DNA of 64,000 bases from JAYPUA01 sp038133845 (GCA_038133845.1 JAYPUA010000014.1:8348-72347); one strand, 5' to 3'; shown: positions 1 to 12,610, counted from the stretch's first letter. Notes: generated by a model from the sequence alone, not told the origin. Numbers and translations are program-made.

Positions 1-3612
<3,612 letters not shown>

Positions 3613-3676
3613 GCTTCTCCTTGTAAATCAGCTAAATCTTCCCGGAACCTGCCGGCGTCTTACAAAAATCGAGATA

Positions 3677-3706
3677 CTCTCCCGGAGGCGTTTTGCTCCG
3701 AGAGAG
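3677..3706 (-). promoter_or_regulatory. Strong hairpin in the rpoB-rpoC spacer
   Basis: On the minus strand an 11-bp stem (CTCTCTCGGAG with CTCCGGGAGAG, one G-U) closes an 8-nt loop. It starts 7 nt after the rpoB stop. A T-run (ATTTTTG) follows only after about 8 further bases, so it is not a canonical intrinsic terminator. A partial terminator, an RNA-processing site or an mRNA-stabilising stem between two large cistrons are all possible. Confidence 0.6.
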
Positions 3707-3712
3707 CCTGAA

Positions 3713-6700
3713 TCACTGATCGGCAACCGCTTCCTCAGCCTCTGTCGTAGCCGTGCTTGCCTTCGCCGCAGATCCCTCTTCCTCCTCCTCTTCCTGTACC
3801 TCCTGAAGCAGTTCGATGTTCAGACACAGGCTCTTGAGTTCACTGATGAGGACCTTGAAGGATTCCGGAATTCCGGTATCGCTGGTGTGCTTGCCCTTGA
3901 CGATGTGCTCGTAGATTTTGTTTCGTCCTTGCACGTCGTCGGACTTGACGGTCAGCAGTTCGCGGAGCGTGTGGGCTGCGCCGTAGGCTTCCAGCGCCCA
4001 GACCTCCATCTCGCCGAAACGCTGCCCTCCAAACTGGGCCTTGCCGCCGAGAGGTTGCTGGGTCACCAGGCTGTAGGGACCGATGGAGCGAGCGTGAATC
4101 TTCTCGTCCACCAGGTGGTGAAGCTTCATGATGTAGGCGTAGCCGACGGTGACCTTTTGCTCAAAGCGCTCCCCGGTACGTCCGTCATAGAGCCAGACCT
4201 GTCCAGACTTGGGCAGGTTGGCGAGTTCGGCCATCCGGTGAATGTCCGGCTCCTGGGCTCCATCAAAGACCGGAGTGGCCATCGGGATGCCATGTTGGTG
4301 TCTTCGGGCGAAGTCGATCACCTGCTCGTCAGGCATCTGTGCAAAGTGAGCATCGACCTGCTCGCTCTCATAGACCTTGGAGAAGAACCCTCGCAGGTCT
4401 TGAGCAGCCTCGGCACGAGAGCTTTCCAAGGCCTCTTGAATCTTTTTGCCAAGCCCGGAGGCCACACGTCCCAGGTGGGTCTCCAGGACCTGCCCGATGT
4501 TCATTCGGCTGGGAACTCCCAGGGGGTTGAGGACGATGTCCACCGGGGTGCCATCCTCCAGGTAGGGCATGTTCTCCGCAGGCTGGATAGTACTCACGAC
4601 CCCTTTGTTTCCGTGACGCCCGGCCATCTTGTCGCCCACGCTGAGCTTGCGCTTGGTGGCGATGTAGACCTTGACCATCCGAATTACCCCCGGAGGCAGG
4701 TCATCTCCTTTGGAGACCTTCTCGCACTTGTCCTGGAAGAGGTTCTCGAGCAGATACATCTGCTGTAGCGCGTTCCGGACAAGCGTGGCGACCTGAGTCT
4801 GGATGTTGTCCTTCCCAGAGTCGTCAACCTCCACCTGGTCCCAGCAACGCAGAGGAATGCCCTTGAGCAGCTCCTCTCCGGCCTCGTCTCCTCGGCGAGC
4901 CAGCGTTTCCCCTTGGAGGTCGGCGACCTCTCGGGCCAGCTTGCGTCCAGAGGCAAGCAGGGCGACACGTCGGGCCAGGTTGGTCTGGACGATCCTCAGC
5001 TCGTCCCGGTGGTCCTTCTCGAGGCGGGCGAGTGTCTCCGACTCGATCTGTCGAGTACGTTCGTCCCGCTCCACGCCTTCGCGGTTGAAGACGACGACAT
5101 CGGTCACAACGCCCTCCATGCCCTGAGGCACCCGGAGTGACGTGTCGCGCACGTCTCCGGCCTTCTCCCCAAAGATGGCACGCAGGAGCTTCTCCTCCGG
5201 ATTGAGCTGGGTCTCGCCTTTGGGAGTGACCTTGCCCACCAGGATGTCACCGGTCCGGACGTAGGTTCCGATCCGGATGATGCCGCTCTCGTCCATGTTC
5301 CGCAGAGCCTCTTCGCTGACGTTGGGGAGGTCGCGGGTGATCTCCTCTTTCCCCAGCTTGGTGTCGCGTGCCACGGTGTCGAGAACGTCAATGTGGATCG
5401 AGGTGTAGACGTCTTCGCTCAGGACTCGCTGGGAGACCATGATCGAGTCCTCGAAGTTGTATCCGTTCCACGGCATGAAGGCGATGAGCACGTTCTGCCC
5501 CAGCGCCAACTCTCCGCTCTCCGTGCTCGCTCCATCGGCGATCACGTCTCCGGCCTTGATCACGTCTCCCTTGCGCACAATTGGGCGCTGAGTGATGACG
5601 GTGTTCTGGTTGCTTCGGCGGTACTTCACCAAGTGGTAGATGTCCACGTTTGCCGGAACCACTCCGTCTTCTGCAGAGAGGTCTACCTCGGCCTGAATGA
5701 CGATCCGGCCGGCATCGGCGCTATCCACGATCCCGGAGCGCTTGGCGACCACGCAGGTCCCGGAATCCACGGCGGCCTGGTGCTCCACACCCGTTCCGAC
5801 CAGCGGGGCCTGAGGCCGGACCAGCGGAACCCCCTGGCGCTGCATGTTGCTGCCCATCAGAGCCCGGTTGGCATCGTCATGTTCCAGGAACGGAATCAAG
5901 CTGGCAGCGACAGAGACCAACTGCGAGGGGGAGATGTCCATGTAGTCCACCTCGTTTCGAGGCATCGTACTGAACTCGCTCCCCATGCGCACGCTCACGA
6001 AGTCCTCGGTGAAGCTGCGCTGCTCATCCATGGGCGAGTTTGCCTGGGCGATCTTGTACAGGTCTTCATCAATGGCAGAGAGGTACTCGATCTGCTCGGT
6101 CACGACCCCATCTTCCACTTTGAGATACGGAGTTTCGATGAAGCCAAACTCGTTGATCCGTCCATAGGTTGCCAGCGAAGCGATCAGGCCGATGTTCGGA
6201 CCTTCCGGAGTCTCGATGGGGCAGATGCGTCCGTAGTGCGAAGAGTGCACGTCCCGGACGTCAAAGCCTGCACGCTCACGAGTCAGACCTCCCGGGCCCA
6301 AGGCGCTGAGACGACGCTTGTGCGTGATCTCGGAGAGTGGATTGGTCTGGTCCATGAACTGGGAGAGCTGACTGGAGCCAAAGAACTCGTGGATCGCTCC
6401 GGCAACGGGCTTCGCGTTGACCAGATCGTGTAGCATCATGGTCTCTGCATCGTGCAGGGACATGCGCTCCTTGACGGTGCGCTCCATGCGGACGAGGCCG
6501 ATGCGGAACTGTGTCTCCAGAAGTTCGCCAACACTCCGGACCCGGCGGTTCCCAAGGTGGTCGATGTCATCAACCTGACGTTTCGGGTTGCCCTCGCGGA
6601 GCTCCAGCAGATAGCGTACGGTCTCCACGATGTCGTTGACGGTCAAGACCTGCTGATCCAAGGAGTAGTCAAGCCCCAGCTTCTTGTTGATCTTCAGACG

Positions 6701-7945
6701 CCCGACTCGGCTGAGGCTGTAGCGGTCCTCCGTGAAGAAGAAGTTGCGGATCATCATCTCTGCGGCATCAAGCGTCGGTGGATCCCCTGGTTTCATGCGC
6801 TTGTACAGCTCAATCTTCGCCTGATCCGGGCTTTGAACTTTGTCCGTGGCCAGGGTCTCATGCAGGGCAATGCCCACGCTCTGTGATCCGGTGAAGAGCA
6901 CGGAGACGGAGTTGATGCCTCGGCTGAGCAAGGTTTGCAGCACCTCGGAGGTCAGCGGCATGTTGCACTCCGCAAGCACCTCCCCGTCCAAGGTGACATT
7001 CTTTGCCAGGATTCGTCCGTTTACCTCGTCCCAGGTCAGCGGAACCTTGTTCACGCCTGCGGCCTCCAACTTGGAGATGACCCGCTTGTTCAGACGAGCG
7101 TTGGGCTTGACCAGCACCTCTCCCGTCTTGGGGTCGGTGATCGGGAGGAGGGTGCGCTGATCAAGCAGAGTCTCGGCGTTGAACTGCTTCCAGAAGCTCT
7201 GTGCGCCCAGGTCCTCTTCCGGGCTCAGGCCTTCCAACAGGATCTCTTCCGAGTCATAGAACTCTTCGAGGATCTGCTCTACGGTGAAACCCAATGCCTT
7301 GAGCAAGATCGTTGCGGGTAACTTGCGGCGACGGTCGATGCGGGCGTTGAGCAGGTCCTTGGAGTCAAATTCGAAATCCAGCCAGGAGCCCCGCTGTGGG
7401 ATGAGCCGGGCGGAGTAGAGGACCTTCCCGCTGGCTCCGCTCTTGCCCTTGTCGTGCGTGAAGAACACGCCGGGACTTTTGTGCATCTGGCTGACGATCA
7501 CCCGCTCCGTTCCATTGATGATGAACGAGCCGGTAGGAGTCATCAGCGGAATCTCGCCGAGGTAGATGTCCTGTTCCTTGATCTCTCGGATGTGCTTTTG
7601 TCCGGAACCGTCATCTTTTTCCCAGACGATCAGGCGCAACGCGACGCGGATTGGGCAGGCGTAGGTGACGCCTCGGACCCGGCACTCCTCTACGTCGTAC
7701 TTGGGATCTCCCAGGCGGTAGTGGACGTACTCGAGAGTGGACATGCCGCTGAAGTCGGAGATGGGAAAGACCGAGCGGAAGACCGCTTCGAGTCCATCCC
7801 GGCGGCGTTGGTCCGGAGGGACATCTCTTTGCAAAAAGCGCTCGTAGGAATCCAGCTGAATGCGGAGCAGGTGCGGAACACCAATGGGCGGATTGATCTT
7901 TCCGAAGGAGCGCCGAATGCGATGACGGTTTTGAAGTGAGGACAT
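3713..7945 (-). CDS. rpoB: RNA polymerase beta subunit
   Basis: This is the second catalytic subunit of RNA polymerase, 1410 aa, a length normal for proteobacterial RpoB. It starts at ATG 7945 behind AGGAAG. Conserved blocks are present in order: N-terminal DSYERFLQRD, the rifampicin pocket around GSSQLSQFMDQTNPLSEITHK followed by RRLSALGPGGL, GYNFEDSI, KLSVGDKMAGRHGNKGV, and the C-terminal GGKAQFGGQRFGEMEVWALEAYGA. The rifampicin-pocket residues look wild type. The C-terminus ends in an acidic Glu-rich tail. The upstream neighbour is an unknown 164-aa gene, not rplL, which is the normal partner in most bacteria. The gene is probably transcribed from the promoter near 8314-8342 through a leader of more than 350 nt. 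Confidence 0.98.
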   Translation of the reverse strand: MSSLQNRHRIRRSFGKINPPIGVPHLLRIQLDSYERFLQRDVPPDQRRRDGLEAVFRSVFPISDFSGMSTLEYVHYRLGDPKYDVEECRVRGVTYACPIRVALRLIVWEKDDGSGQKHIREIKEQDIYLGEIPLMTPTGSFIINGTERVIVSQMHKSPGVFFTHDKGKSGASGKVLYSARLIPQRGSWLDFEFDSKDLLNARIDRRRKLPATILLKALGFTVEQILEEFYDSEEILLEGLSPEEDLGAQSFWKQFNAETLLDQRTLLPITDPKTGEVLVKPNARLNKRVISKLEAAGVNKVPLTWDEVNGRILAKNVTLDGEVLAECNMPLTSEVLQTLLSRGINSVSVLFTGSQSVGIALHETLATDKVQSPDQAKIELYKRMKPGDPPTLDAAEMMIRNFFFTEDRYSLSRVGRLKINKKLGLDYSLDQQVLTVNDIVETVRYLLELREGNPKRQVDDIDHLGNRRVRSVGELLETQFRIGLVRMERTVKERMSLHDAETMMLHDLVNAKPVAGAIHEFFGSSQLSQFMDQTNPLSEITHKRRLSALGPGGLTRERAGFDVRDVHSSHYGRICPIETPEGPNIGLIASLATYGRINEFGFIETPYLKVEDGVVTEQIEYLSAIDEDLYKIAQANSPMDEQRSFTEDFVSVRMGSEFSTMPRNEVDYMDISPSQLVSVAASLIPFLEHDDANRALMGSNMQRQGVPLVRPQAPLVGTGVEHQAAVDSGTCVVAKRSGIVDSADAGRIVIQAEVDLSAEDGVVPANVDIYHLVKYRRSNQNTVITQRPIVRKGDVIKAGDVIADGASTESGELALGQNVLIAFMPWNGYNFEDSIMVSQRVLSEDVYTSIHIDVLDTVARDTKLGKEEITRDLPNVSEEALRNMDESGIIRIGTYVRTGDILVGKVTPKGETQLNPEEKLLRAIFGEKAGDVRDTSLRVPQGMEGVVTDVVVFNREGVERDERTRQIESETLARLEKDHRDELRIVQTNLARRVALLASGRKLAREVADLQGETLARRGDEAGEELLKGIPLRCWDQVEVDDSGKDNIQTQVATLVRNALQQMYLLENLFQDKCEKVSKGDDLPPGVIRMVKVYIATKRKLSVGDKMAGRHGNKGVVSTIQPAENMPYLEDGTPVDIVLNPLGVPSRMNIGQVLETHLGRVASGLGKKIQEALESSRAEAAQDLRGFFSKVYESEQVDAHFAQMPDEQVIDFARRHQHGIPMATPVFDGAQEPDIHRMAELANLPKSGQVWLYDGRTGERFEQKVTVGYAYIMKLHHLVDEKIHARSIGPYSLVTQQPLGGKAQFGGQRFGEMEVWALEAYGAAHTLRELLTVKSDDVQGRNKIYEHIVKGKHTSDTGIPESFKVLISELKSLCLNIELLQEVQEEEEEEGSAAKASTATTEAEEAVADQ

Positions 7946-8313
7946 GGATCTTCCTGCGTTGGAGATGCGGTCAAAATCTCGTGAATGCCTGTTCCCAGAA
8001 ACTGGCCAGACGAGCTAAAAACCAAAGGATTTTCCGTTACCGTGACAGTCTGTGTGGGGCTTGTGCCCCGAAGAACCGTACCTGAAAGCCGCTGAGGGGC
8101 GAGGTGAGGAGGGGCAGGACACCAGGGAAAGTGAGGGGTGCTTGCCGAGGTCGTGAAGCCTTATGGGCTTCCGGAAGAGTTGCGGTAAGGCGGGCGACAG
8201 TCCCTTGAAAGGTGCTGGCGAGGAAGGTGTTTGAAATCCTTGAGAGAGTTTCTTCACAGGGCGAGAAGAACGGACAGGAGGCACGGTGGCGAATAAAAAC
8301 AACCAAACATATA
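7946..8313 (-). promoter_or_regulatory. Long rpoBC leader with hairpins
   Basis: This is a gene-free stretch of about 370 bases upstream of rpoB. No start codon with a ribosome-binding site opens a convincing frame on either strand. On the minus strand I see a hairpin with stem GAAGCC/GGCTTC and loop CATAA (8154-8170) and another, GGGGC-ACAA-GCCCC (8057-8070). Neither is followed by a T-run. Ribosomal protein L10/L12 leaders and other autoregulatory leaders are known for rpoB operons. I recognise no such family here, and regulatory function is inference. Confidence 0.4.
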
Positions 8314-8342
8314 TCAATAAAACATCCGTCGACTCTTGTCAA
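8314..8342 (-). promoter_or_regulatory. rpoB: Candidate sigma-70 promoter for rpoBC
   Basis: On the minus strand a perfect -35 TTGACA (8342-8337) is followed after 17 bases by TATTGA (8319-8314), a weak -10. The region downstream is AT-rich. It sits just after the stop of the 164-aa gene, so rpoBC may have its own promoter with a long leader. Confidence 0.4.
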
Positions 8343-8384
8343 TGATCTTTTTTGTTTTTGCCTGATTTCCCCCCTCTGGAGGGT

Positions 8385-8879
8385 TCACAGGAGAGAGCGA
8401 GCAGAGGCGCTTCTTTGCTGGGCCTTGAGGATGGTTTGCTGAATGCGGGGGTCTTGCTGGAGGGTCTCGATGATCTGGTCGAGGTTTCGGTATTCGAGGT
8501 AACGGCAGAAGATGGAGAGGTAGAGGCGGTTGATACGGTGCTCCGGGTGAGGTGTGGCACTGAGTTCCACATCGACGATCCTGCGGGCCAGGTAGGGGAT
8601 CAGCCATGGTTGACTCTCGATCTTCTTCCGGAAGGCCTCGAAGATCTCGTGGTTGAACACCTCGATCAAGGCTGTGGAGAATTCATCGCTCAGGTCTTCC
8701 GGATGAAAACCGTAATGCTCGCTCACCCGGTGCTTGAGGTGCTCCAGCATCCGCCCTTGCAGCATGTTGGTGAGCAAGTGCCCTACCGGACAGTGAGCGT
8801 CGATCTCATCCGGCAAGTCGCCGTCCAGTGAGGAGAGACACTCGTGCATCACCCGCGTGTACGGGCTGGGTTCAGTCAT
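8385..8879 (-). CDS. Conserved-looking protein of unknown function upstream of rpoBC
   Basis: 164 aa. ATG 8879 is chosen because GGAGG lies about 11 bases upstream; a GTG 12 bases earlier would sit on the Shine-Dalgarno itself. No signal peptide or membrane segment is seen. The protein is soluble, predicted mostly helical and acidic in its first two thirds. Its C-terminal third is rich in Leu, Ile and Gln (around YLEYRNLDQIIETLQQDPRI), which suggests amphipathic helices. I recognise no family. It lies between lipM (95 bp upstream) and rpoB on the same strand, in the place where other bacteria carry rplJL. Nothing in its sequence resembles a ribosomal protein. Confidence 0.75.
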   Translation of the reverse strand: MTEPSPYTRVMHECLSSLDGDLPDEIDAHCPVGHLLTNMLQGRMLEHLKHRVSEHYGFHPEDLSDEFSTALIEVFNHEIFEAFRKKIESQPWLIPYLARRIVDVELSATPHPEHRINRLYLSIFCRYLEYRNLDQIIETLQQDPRIQQTILKAQQRSASARSLL

Positions 8880-8985
8880 GTGGTGCTTCACCTCCAGAGC
8901 CTCTGAGGAAGCTCCGGGCTGAAAGAGTTGAGAAAGTTGGGGAAGGCGCCCCTCTCAAGAAACCTAAAAATCCCACGATGAATAA

Positions 8986-9825
8986 TCAAGCCTCTCGCAC
9001 TGAAGATTCCTGGCAAGCAAGAAGCGTCCCGGAAATCGAGGGAAACTCTCGAGACTTCTCCTGAATGGCTTGAAGCTCTTCCGGGCTCCAACTCTGCTGC
9101 CTCCAACTCACCTGTAATGCGGCAGAGAGGGACTCGAGCAAGAGGGCCTCCAACTCATCCGGAGAACAGCGGCTCAGCCCCGCACAGGTTTCCAGCGAGT
9201 GCATCTCCCGACGGAGCGTTTCCTCCTGAGCATGGGGAAAGATCTGCAGCATCAACGGGACAGGGTCTTCCACTGGAATCGAACCATGCTGCAAGAAGAC
9301 CCGCTGGGGCCCTTGAGACGTCCGGACCGAGCGGACCCGTTGGGCGTTTCCGATGAGCTTGCGGCCCTGGACCAGGATTTCGTAGGCCGAGGGGTCGGAG
9401 AAGCAGATGTGTGGCTCGCCAGAGTCCGAGGCTCGCTCGCTCTGGATCTCAGGGGCGAGCCCAAGATTTTGAAAAAATTGTTTAAATCCTTGAGCCAGAA
9501 AGCGGTAATTGTCCAGAACTCCTCCGGCAAACTGCGGATGAAGCACGGCTCCGGTGACAGAGTAGGTCAGGTCGCCTCCGTGCAACACGGCCTTCCCGCC
9601 GGTGACCCTCCGGATGACCGGGATGCCGAGTGCTTGCAGGGCGGGGCTATCGAGCAGATCGTCGAGTGGCTCATTGCGCCCCAGGGAAAGGGTTGGCCGA
9701 GTCCAGCGATAAAGGCGCAGAGTGGGAGGCGTCTCGGGAGTGCAGGCTTCCAGCAGCACGGAATCGGCGGCCATGTTGAAGCTTCCCGGACGCCGCCCAT
9801 CCCGGATCAACCTCCACTCCCGCAA
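8986..9825 (-). CDS. lipM: Octanoyltransferase LipM / lipoate ligase A family
   Basis: A 279-aa member of the biotin/lipoate A-B ligase fold (cofactor transferase family). The lipoyl-domain acyl pocket motif RRVTGGKAVLHGGDLTYS spans about residues 72-89. The signature C141-FSDPSAYEI followed by GRKLIGNAQ (K156) and LQHGS is typical of LipM, whose catalytic cysteine sits exactly there. LplA ligases do not need that cysteine, so octanoyl-ACP:protein transfer is the more likely reaction, feeding lipoate synthesis for the 2-oxoacid dehydrogenase and glycine cleavage proteins. It starts at TTG 9825, three bases after the ebfC stop, so it is very likely translated from the dnaX-ebfC transcript. A lipoate ligase role is the alternative. 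Confidence 0.82.
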   Translation of the reverse strand: MREWRLIRDGRRPGSFNMAADSVLLEACTPETPPTLRLYRWTRPTLSLGRNEPLDDLLDSPALQALGIPVIRRVTGGKAVLHGGDLTYSVTGAVLHPQFAGGVLDNYRFLAQGFKQFFQNLGLAPEIQSERASDSGEPHICFSDPSAYEILVQGRKLIGNAQRVRSVRTSQGPQRVFLQHGSIPVEDPVPLMLQIFPHAQEETLRREMHSLETCAGLSRCSPDELEALLLESLSAALQVSWRQQSWSPEELQAIQEKSREFPSISGTLLACQESSVREA

Positions 9826-9828
9826 GGC

Positions 9829-10164
9829 TCAGCGTCCTCCCGGAAAGAAATTCTGCAGGTTCATTCCGCCCATCATGCCACCGAATTGCTCTCCGAGCAT
9901 CTGCTTTGCGCGCTCCTGGGCCTGGCGGATGCCTTCGTTGGTTGCAGAGATGATCAGGTCCTGCAAGGTCTCGACATCGTTGGGGTCGACGATCTCCGGG
10001 TCAATCTTCATGGACACCAACTCCATCTTTCCGTTGAAGGTCATTTGGACCATCTCTCCTCCAACGGAGACATCAAAGGTTTCTCGGCCCATCTCTTCCT
10101 GCTTGGCCTGCATGTTGGCCGAAAGCTCCTGGGCCTTTTTCATCAGTTCATTCATGTCAATCAT
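9829..10164 (-). CDS. ebfC: YbaB/EbfC-family nucleoid-associated protein
   Basis: A 111-aa small DNA-binding protein of the YbaB/EbfC family, which forms tweezer-shaped dimers. The family core is present: an N-terminal helix with MNELMKKAQELSANMQAKQEEM, a central sheet with a GGEMVQMTFNGKMELVSMKIDPE-like stretch, and an amphipathic helix. The C-terminus is rich in Gly, Met and Asn. The start has a good AAGGAG ribosome-binding site. It follows dnaX by 46 bp, the classic dnaX-ybaB pairing. The usual third partner recR is absent; lipM follows instead. Confidence 0.93.
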   Translation of the reverse strand: MIDMNELMKKAQELSANMQAKQEEMGRETFDVSVGGEMVQMTFNGKMELVSMKIDPEIVDPNDVETLQDLIISATNEGIRQAQERAKQMLGEQFGGMMGGMNLQNFFPGGR

Positions 10165-10210
10165 GACGCACTCCTTGGTGCTGAGGTTAGGGAGGATGGG
10201 GAGAGGGTGC

Positions 10211-12106
10211 TCAAACCAGGCGAACCTCTACGCGACTTCCGGGGAAGAGCTGGATCAGGGTTTGGACCAGAGGAAGGTTCTCTCCGTCGTGCAGTTTGCG
10301 GGCACGCTCGGCTTGCTCCAGGTGCTGCTGCTGCTCGCTGAGGGTTCGCCACGGACCTTCTCGACTTTCCAGAGAAACAGAAATGGGCCGTCCCGTAAAG
10401 CTCTCCGCCTCGGCTTCTACCTGTTTGAGGTGCTCTTCGGAGATCAGGCTGTTCATCCCGTCCTGTCGAAAGGAGAGCCGTAGGGCTCCGGACTCCAGCA
10501 GATCGGGGATGGCATTCCGCAAAAGCCCTCCGAGGCGTGCCGAGCGTTCGGAGACAGCCTGAACGAATCGGACCCAGATCTCCGGGGGGGGCTCCTGTGA
10601 AGTCACCGCCTCAGTCTGAAACTCTTCGAGAGCTACCGGGCTTGGGGGAGGAGTTGGCTCTTGCACGCTTACAGGAGGAGGAGCTTGGGGCTCCTGTGAA
10701 GCGGCCGGATGCGCCTGAAGGACTGGAGAACCGGTCGTCGAGGGCGAGGGGGGAGGAGGAACCTCCGGAGATCTGGAGGGAGCGGGAGGCACTGCCTCGC
10801 GCTTGCTCACTCGAGGATCCTCTCCCTTGAGTACCGAGGTGATGGAGCGTGCAGAGGGCCCGGCAAAACTGCTCGATGTCGTGGTCGTATCTGGGGCCCC
10901 AGGGGCACGTGGAGGCATGCCCAAATTCGGTTGCGGGGAGGGAGGCGAGGGGGAAGTCCTTGAACCAACTCCCAGCCCCTGCAATTCGTGGATCAACTCC
11001 GGAAGTCCAACCAACGGCTGTACGGAGGCCAACTGCAAGATAGTCATCTCAAAACAGATCCGAGCATAGGCGCTCTGCTTCATCCGCTCCTCCAACTCCA
11101 GCAGCAACTGAAACATCTGCTGAAGAACGTCCCCTGTCACCTTGGAGGCAAAGTTCTGGTACTGCTCCAACTCTTCTGTGGATAGATCCTGAAACACTCC
11201 GGGGGTTGGACCAAGGGACTGAACCAGCGAGATGTTTTTGACCGCCTGTAGCAGTTCGGCAAGCAGATCGTGGAGGTCGTAGCCACGGGCAAGCAGGTCC
11301 TGGAAGCTCTGGATGGCCTCCGGAGCCTGGCGGCGCAGCAGCGCTTGCAGGAGCGCAAGACGCCCCTGAGAGTCCATCCAGCCCAGCGCTTGGGCGACCT
11401 CCTCCTCGCTAGCCTCGGAACCTGCGGAGCTGAGGACCTGGTCAATTGCCGTCAGAGCGTCACGCATTCCTCCCACGGAGTGACGGGCGATCAATTCCAG
11501 CGACTTTCGGGGCAGCTGGATGCCTTCCTGAGCGACAACCTGCTCCAGGTAGTCTGCCATCTTCTGCACCGGAATTCGCAGGAAGTCGTAGCGCTGACAG
11601 CGGGAGACGATGGTCTGGGGAACTTTGTGAGGGTCGGTGGTTGCCAGGATGAACTTGACGTGCCCGGGGGGCTCTTCCAAGGTCTTCAACAGAGCGTTGA
11701 AGGACTCCAGGGTGAGCATGTGGGCTTCATCGATGATGTACACCTTGTAGCGACAGCGCGCCGGGGTGTAGTTGACGTTCTCCCGCAACTCCCGGATGTT
11801 TTCGATGCCTCGGTTGGAGGCTGCGTCGATCTCGAACACATCCGGAGAAGCGTTCCCGAGGATTTCGTGGCAGATGTCACAGCTCCCGCAGGGCTCGCCC
11901 TCCTCAGGAGTCAGGCAGTTCAGCGCGCGAGTGAGGATCCGGGCTGCACTGGTTTTTCCGGTTCCCCGGGAGCCGCAAAAGAGGAACGCATGCGCGACAC
12001 GGTCCTGCACGAGGGCGTTGCGGAGGATTCGGGCGGTGGTTTCCTGTCCGATGAGATCGGAAAATCGGGAGGGACGCAGCTTGCGCGCCAGAACGACGTA
12101 AGCCAT
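10211..12106 (-). CDS. dnaX: DNA polymerase III subunits gamma/tau
   Basis: Clamp-loader ATPase of the replisome, 631 aa. The AAA+ Walker A GSRGTGKTSA lies near residue 45, and the zinc-binding cysteines C-x8-CGSCDIC near 63-78. Walker B is IIDEAH, sensor 1 is the ILATTD region, and the arginine-finger region SRCQRYDFLRIP follows. Domain III follows to about 350. A Pro/Ser-rich linker (about 375-480) leads to a C-terminal tau-type domain. I see no A-rich slippery heptamer in the linker, so a frameshifted gamma form is not evident. ATG 12106 is preferred over the TTG one codon earlier. There is no clear Shine-Dalgarno because the SRP RNA ends only about 15 bases upstream. Confidence 0.95.
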   Translation of the reverse strand: MAYVVLARKLRPSRFSDLIGQETTARILRNALVQDRVAHAFLFCGSRGTGKTSAARILTRALNCLTPEEGEPCGSCDICHEILGNASPDVFEIDAASNRGIENIRELRENVNYTPARCRYKVYIIDEAHMLTLESFNALLKTLEEPPGHVKFILATTDPHKVPQTIVSRCQRYDFLRIPVQKMADYLEQVVAQEGIQLPRKSLELIARHSVGGMRDALTAIDQVLSSAGSEASEEEVAQALGWMDSQGRLALLQALLRRQAPEAIQSFQDLLARGYDLHDLLAELLQAVKNISLVQSLGPTPGVFQDLSTEELEQYQNFASKVTGDVLQQMFQLLLELEERMKQSAYARICFEMTILQLASVQPLVGLPELIHELQGLGVGSRTSPSPPSPQPNLGMPPRAPGAPDTTTTSSSFAGPSARSITSVLKGEDPRVSKREAVPPAPSRSPEVPPPPSPSTTGSPVLQAHPAASQEPQAPPPVSVQEPTPPPSPVALEEFQTEAVTSQEPPPEIWVRFVQAVSERSARLGGLLRNAIPDLLESGALRLSFRQDGMNSLISEEHLKQVEAEAESFTGRPISVSLESREGPWRTLSEQQQHLEQAERARKLHDGENLPLVQTLIQLFPGSRVEVRLV

Positions 12107-12120
12107 CAACAGTCAGTGGG

Positions 12121-12215
12121 AGACCGGGTAACTGCGGCACATCTCCAAAATCTTAGTGCTGCTTCCGCTAGGACCTGACACGGTTCGAAATCTTTGATTG
12201 CGCAATCCCCGGCCA
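12121..12215 (-). ncRNA. ffs: Signal recognition particle RNA, small (4.5S) type
   Basis: The minus strand carries the near-universal SRP domain IV core: GTCAGGTCC, a short TAGC step, GGAAGCAGC, then ACTAAG and later ATGTGCCGCAGTTACCC. This matches the known bacterial apical loop (GGAA tetraloop and asymmetric A/C-rich internal loop). The arms pair: GGCCGGG near 12208-12214 with CCCGGTC at 12122-12128, and GATTGCG (about 12201-12207) with CGCAGTT. This gives a single hairpin of about 95 nt, so it is the short Gram-negative form without an Alu domain. Location upstream of dnaX is a frequent arrangement. The ends are estimated from pairing. Confidence 0.92.
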
Positions 12216-12216
12216 T

Positions 12217-12610
12217 CAGAGCGTGCATCGAGAGTATCGAGACCGCCGGGATTCATCCTCCGGAGGCTGAAAAATCAAGGCCCTCCGGAATTGCTTTGCC
12301 AGTTTGTTGGGATTTGACTGGCAAGACCATCCCATGATCTTAACGCCCTGGCAAATCGATGCAAGCAGAATACGTGGATCGTCTGAGTTTCTGCGGATTG
12401 CGAGGTGTTCAAATCTGTGAAACGTGGTTCTGTGAAACGCGGTTCCGTGTTATGCTGAGTTCCCTCAACTGCTCTTCATGCAGATCCCCGGAGGCCTCTT
12501 CCTGAAGAGGTGCTGGCTTGGGGCGGTCTTCAAGGAGCTTCGAGATAAAGTCAGGGACCCCTCAGCCTCCTGAAGAACAACAGCCCGTCCACTCGTTTTG
12601 ACAAGAATCC
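12217..12610. other. Intergenic region between ffs and the MscS gene
   Basis: About 390 bases without a gene. It must hold the divergent promoters of ffs-dnaX (minus) and the MscS gene (plus); no strong sigma-70 pair stands out. A 15-bp imperfect tandem repeat (TCTGTGAAACGTGGT, then TCTGTGAAACGCGGT, then a partial TCCGTG) spans about 12414-12450, just before a TATGCT -10-like hexamer. A short hairpin, CCTCTT-CCTG-AAGAGG, lies at about 12495-12510. Confidence 0.45.

Noticed and set aside
8341..8384. Terminator after the 164-aa gene
   Set aside because: The CCCTC/GAGGG element has a loop that is too small and is followed on the minus strand by A-rich, not T-rich, sequence.
10800..11100. Programmed frameshift in the dnaX linker giving gamma
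   Set aside because: No A-rich slippery heptamer with a following stop in the -1 frame was seen.
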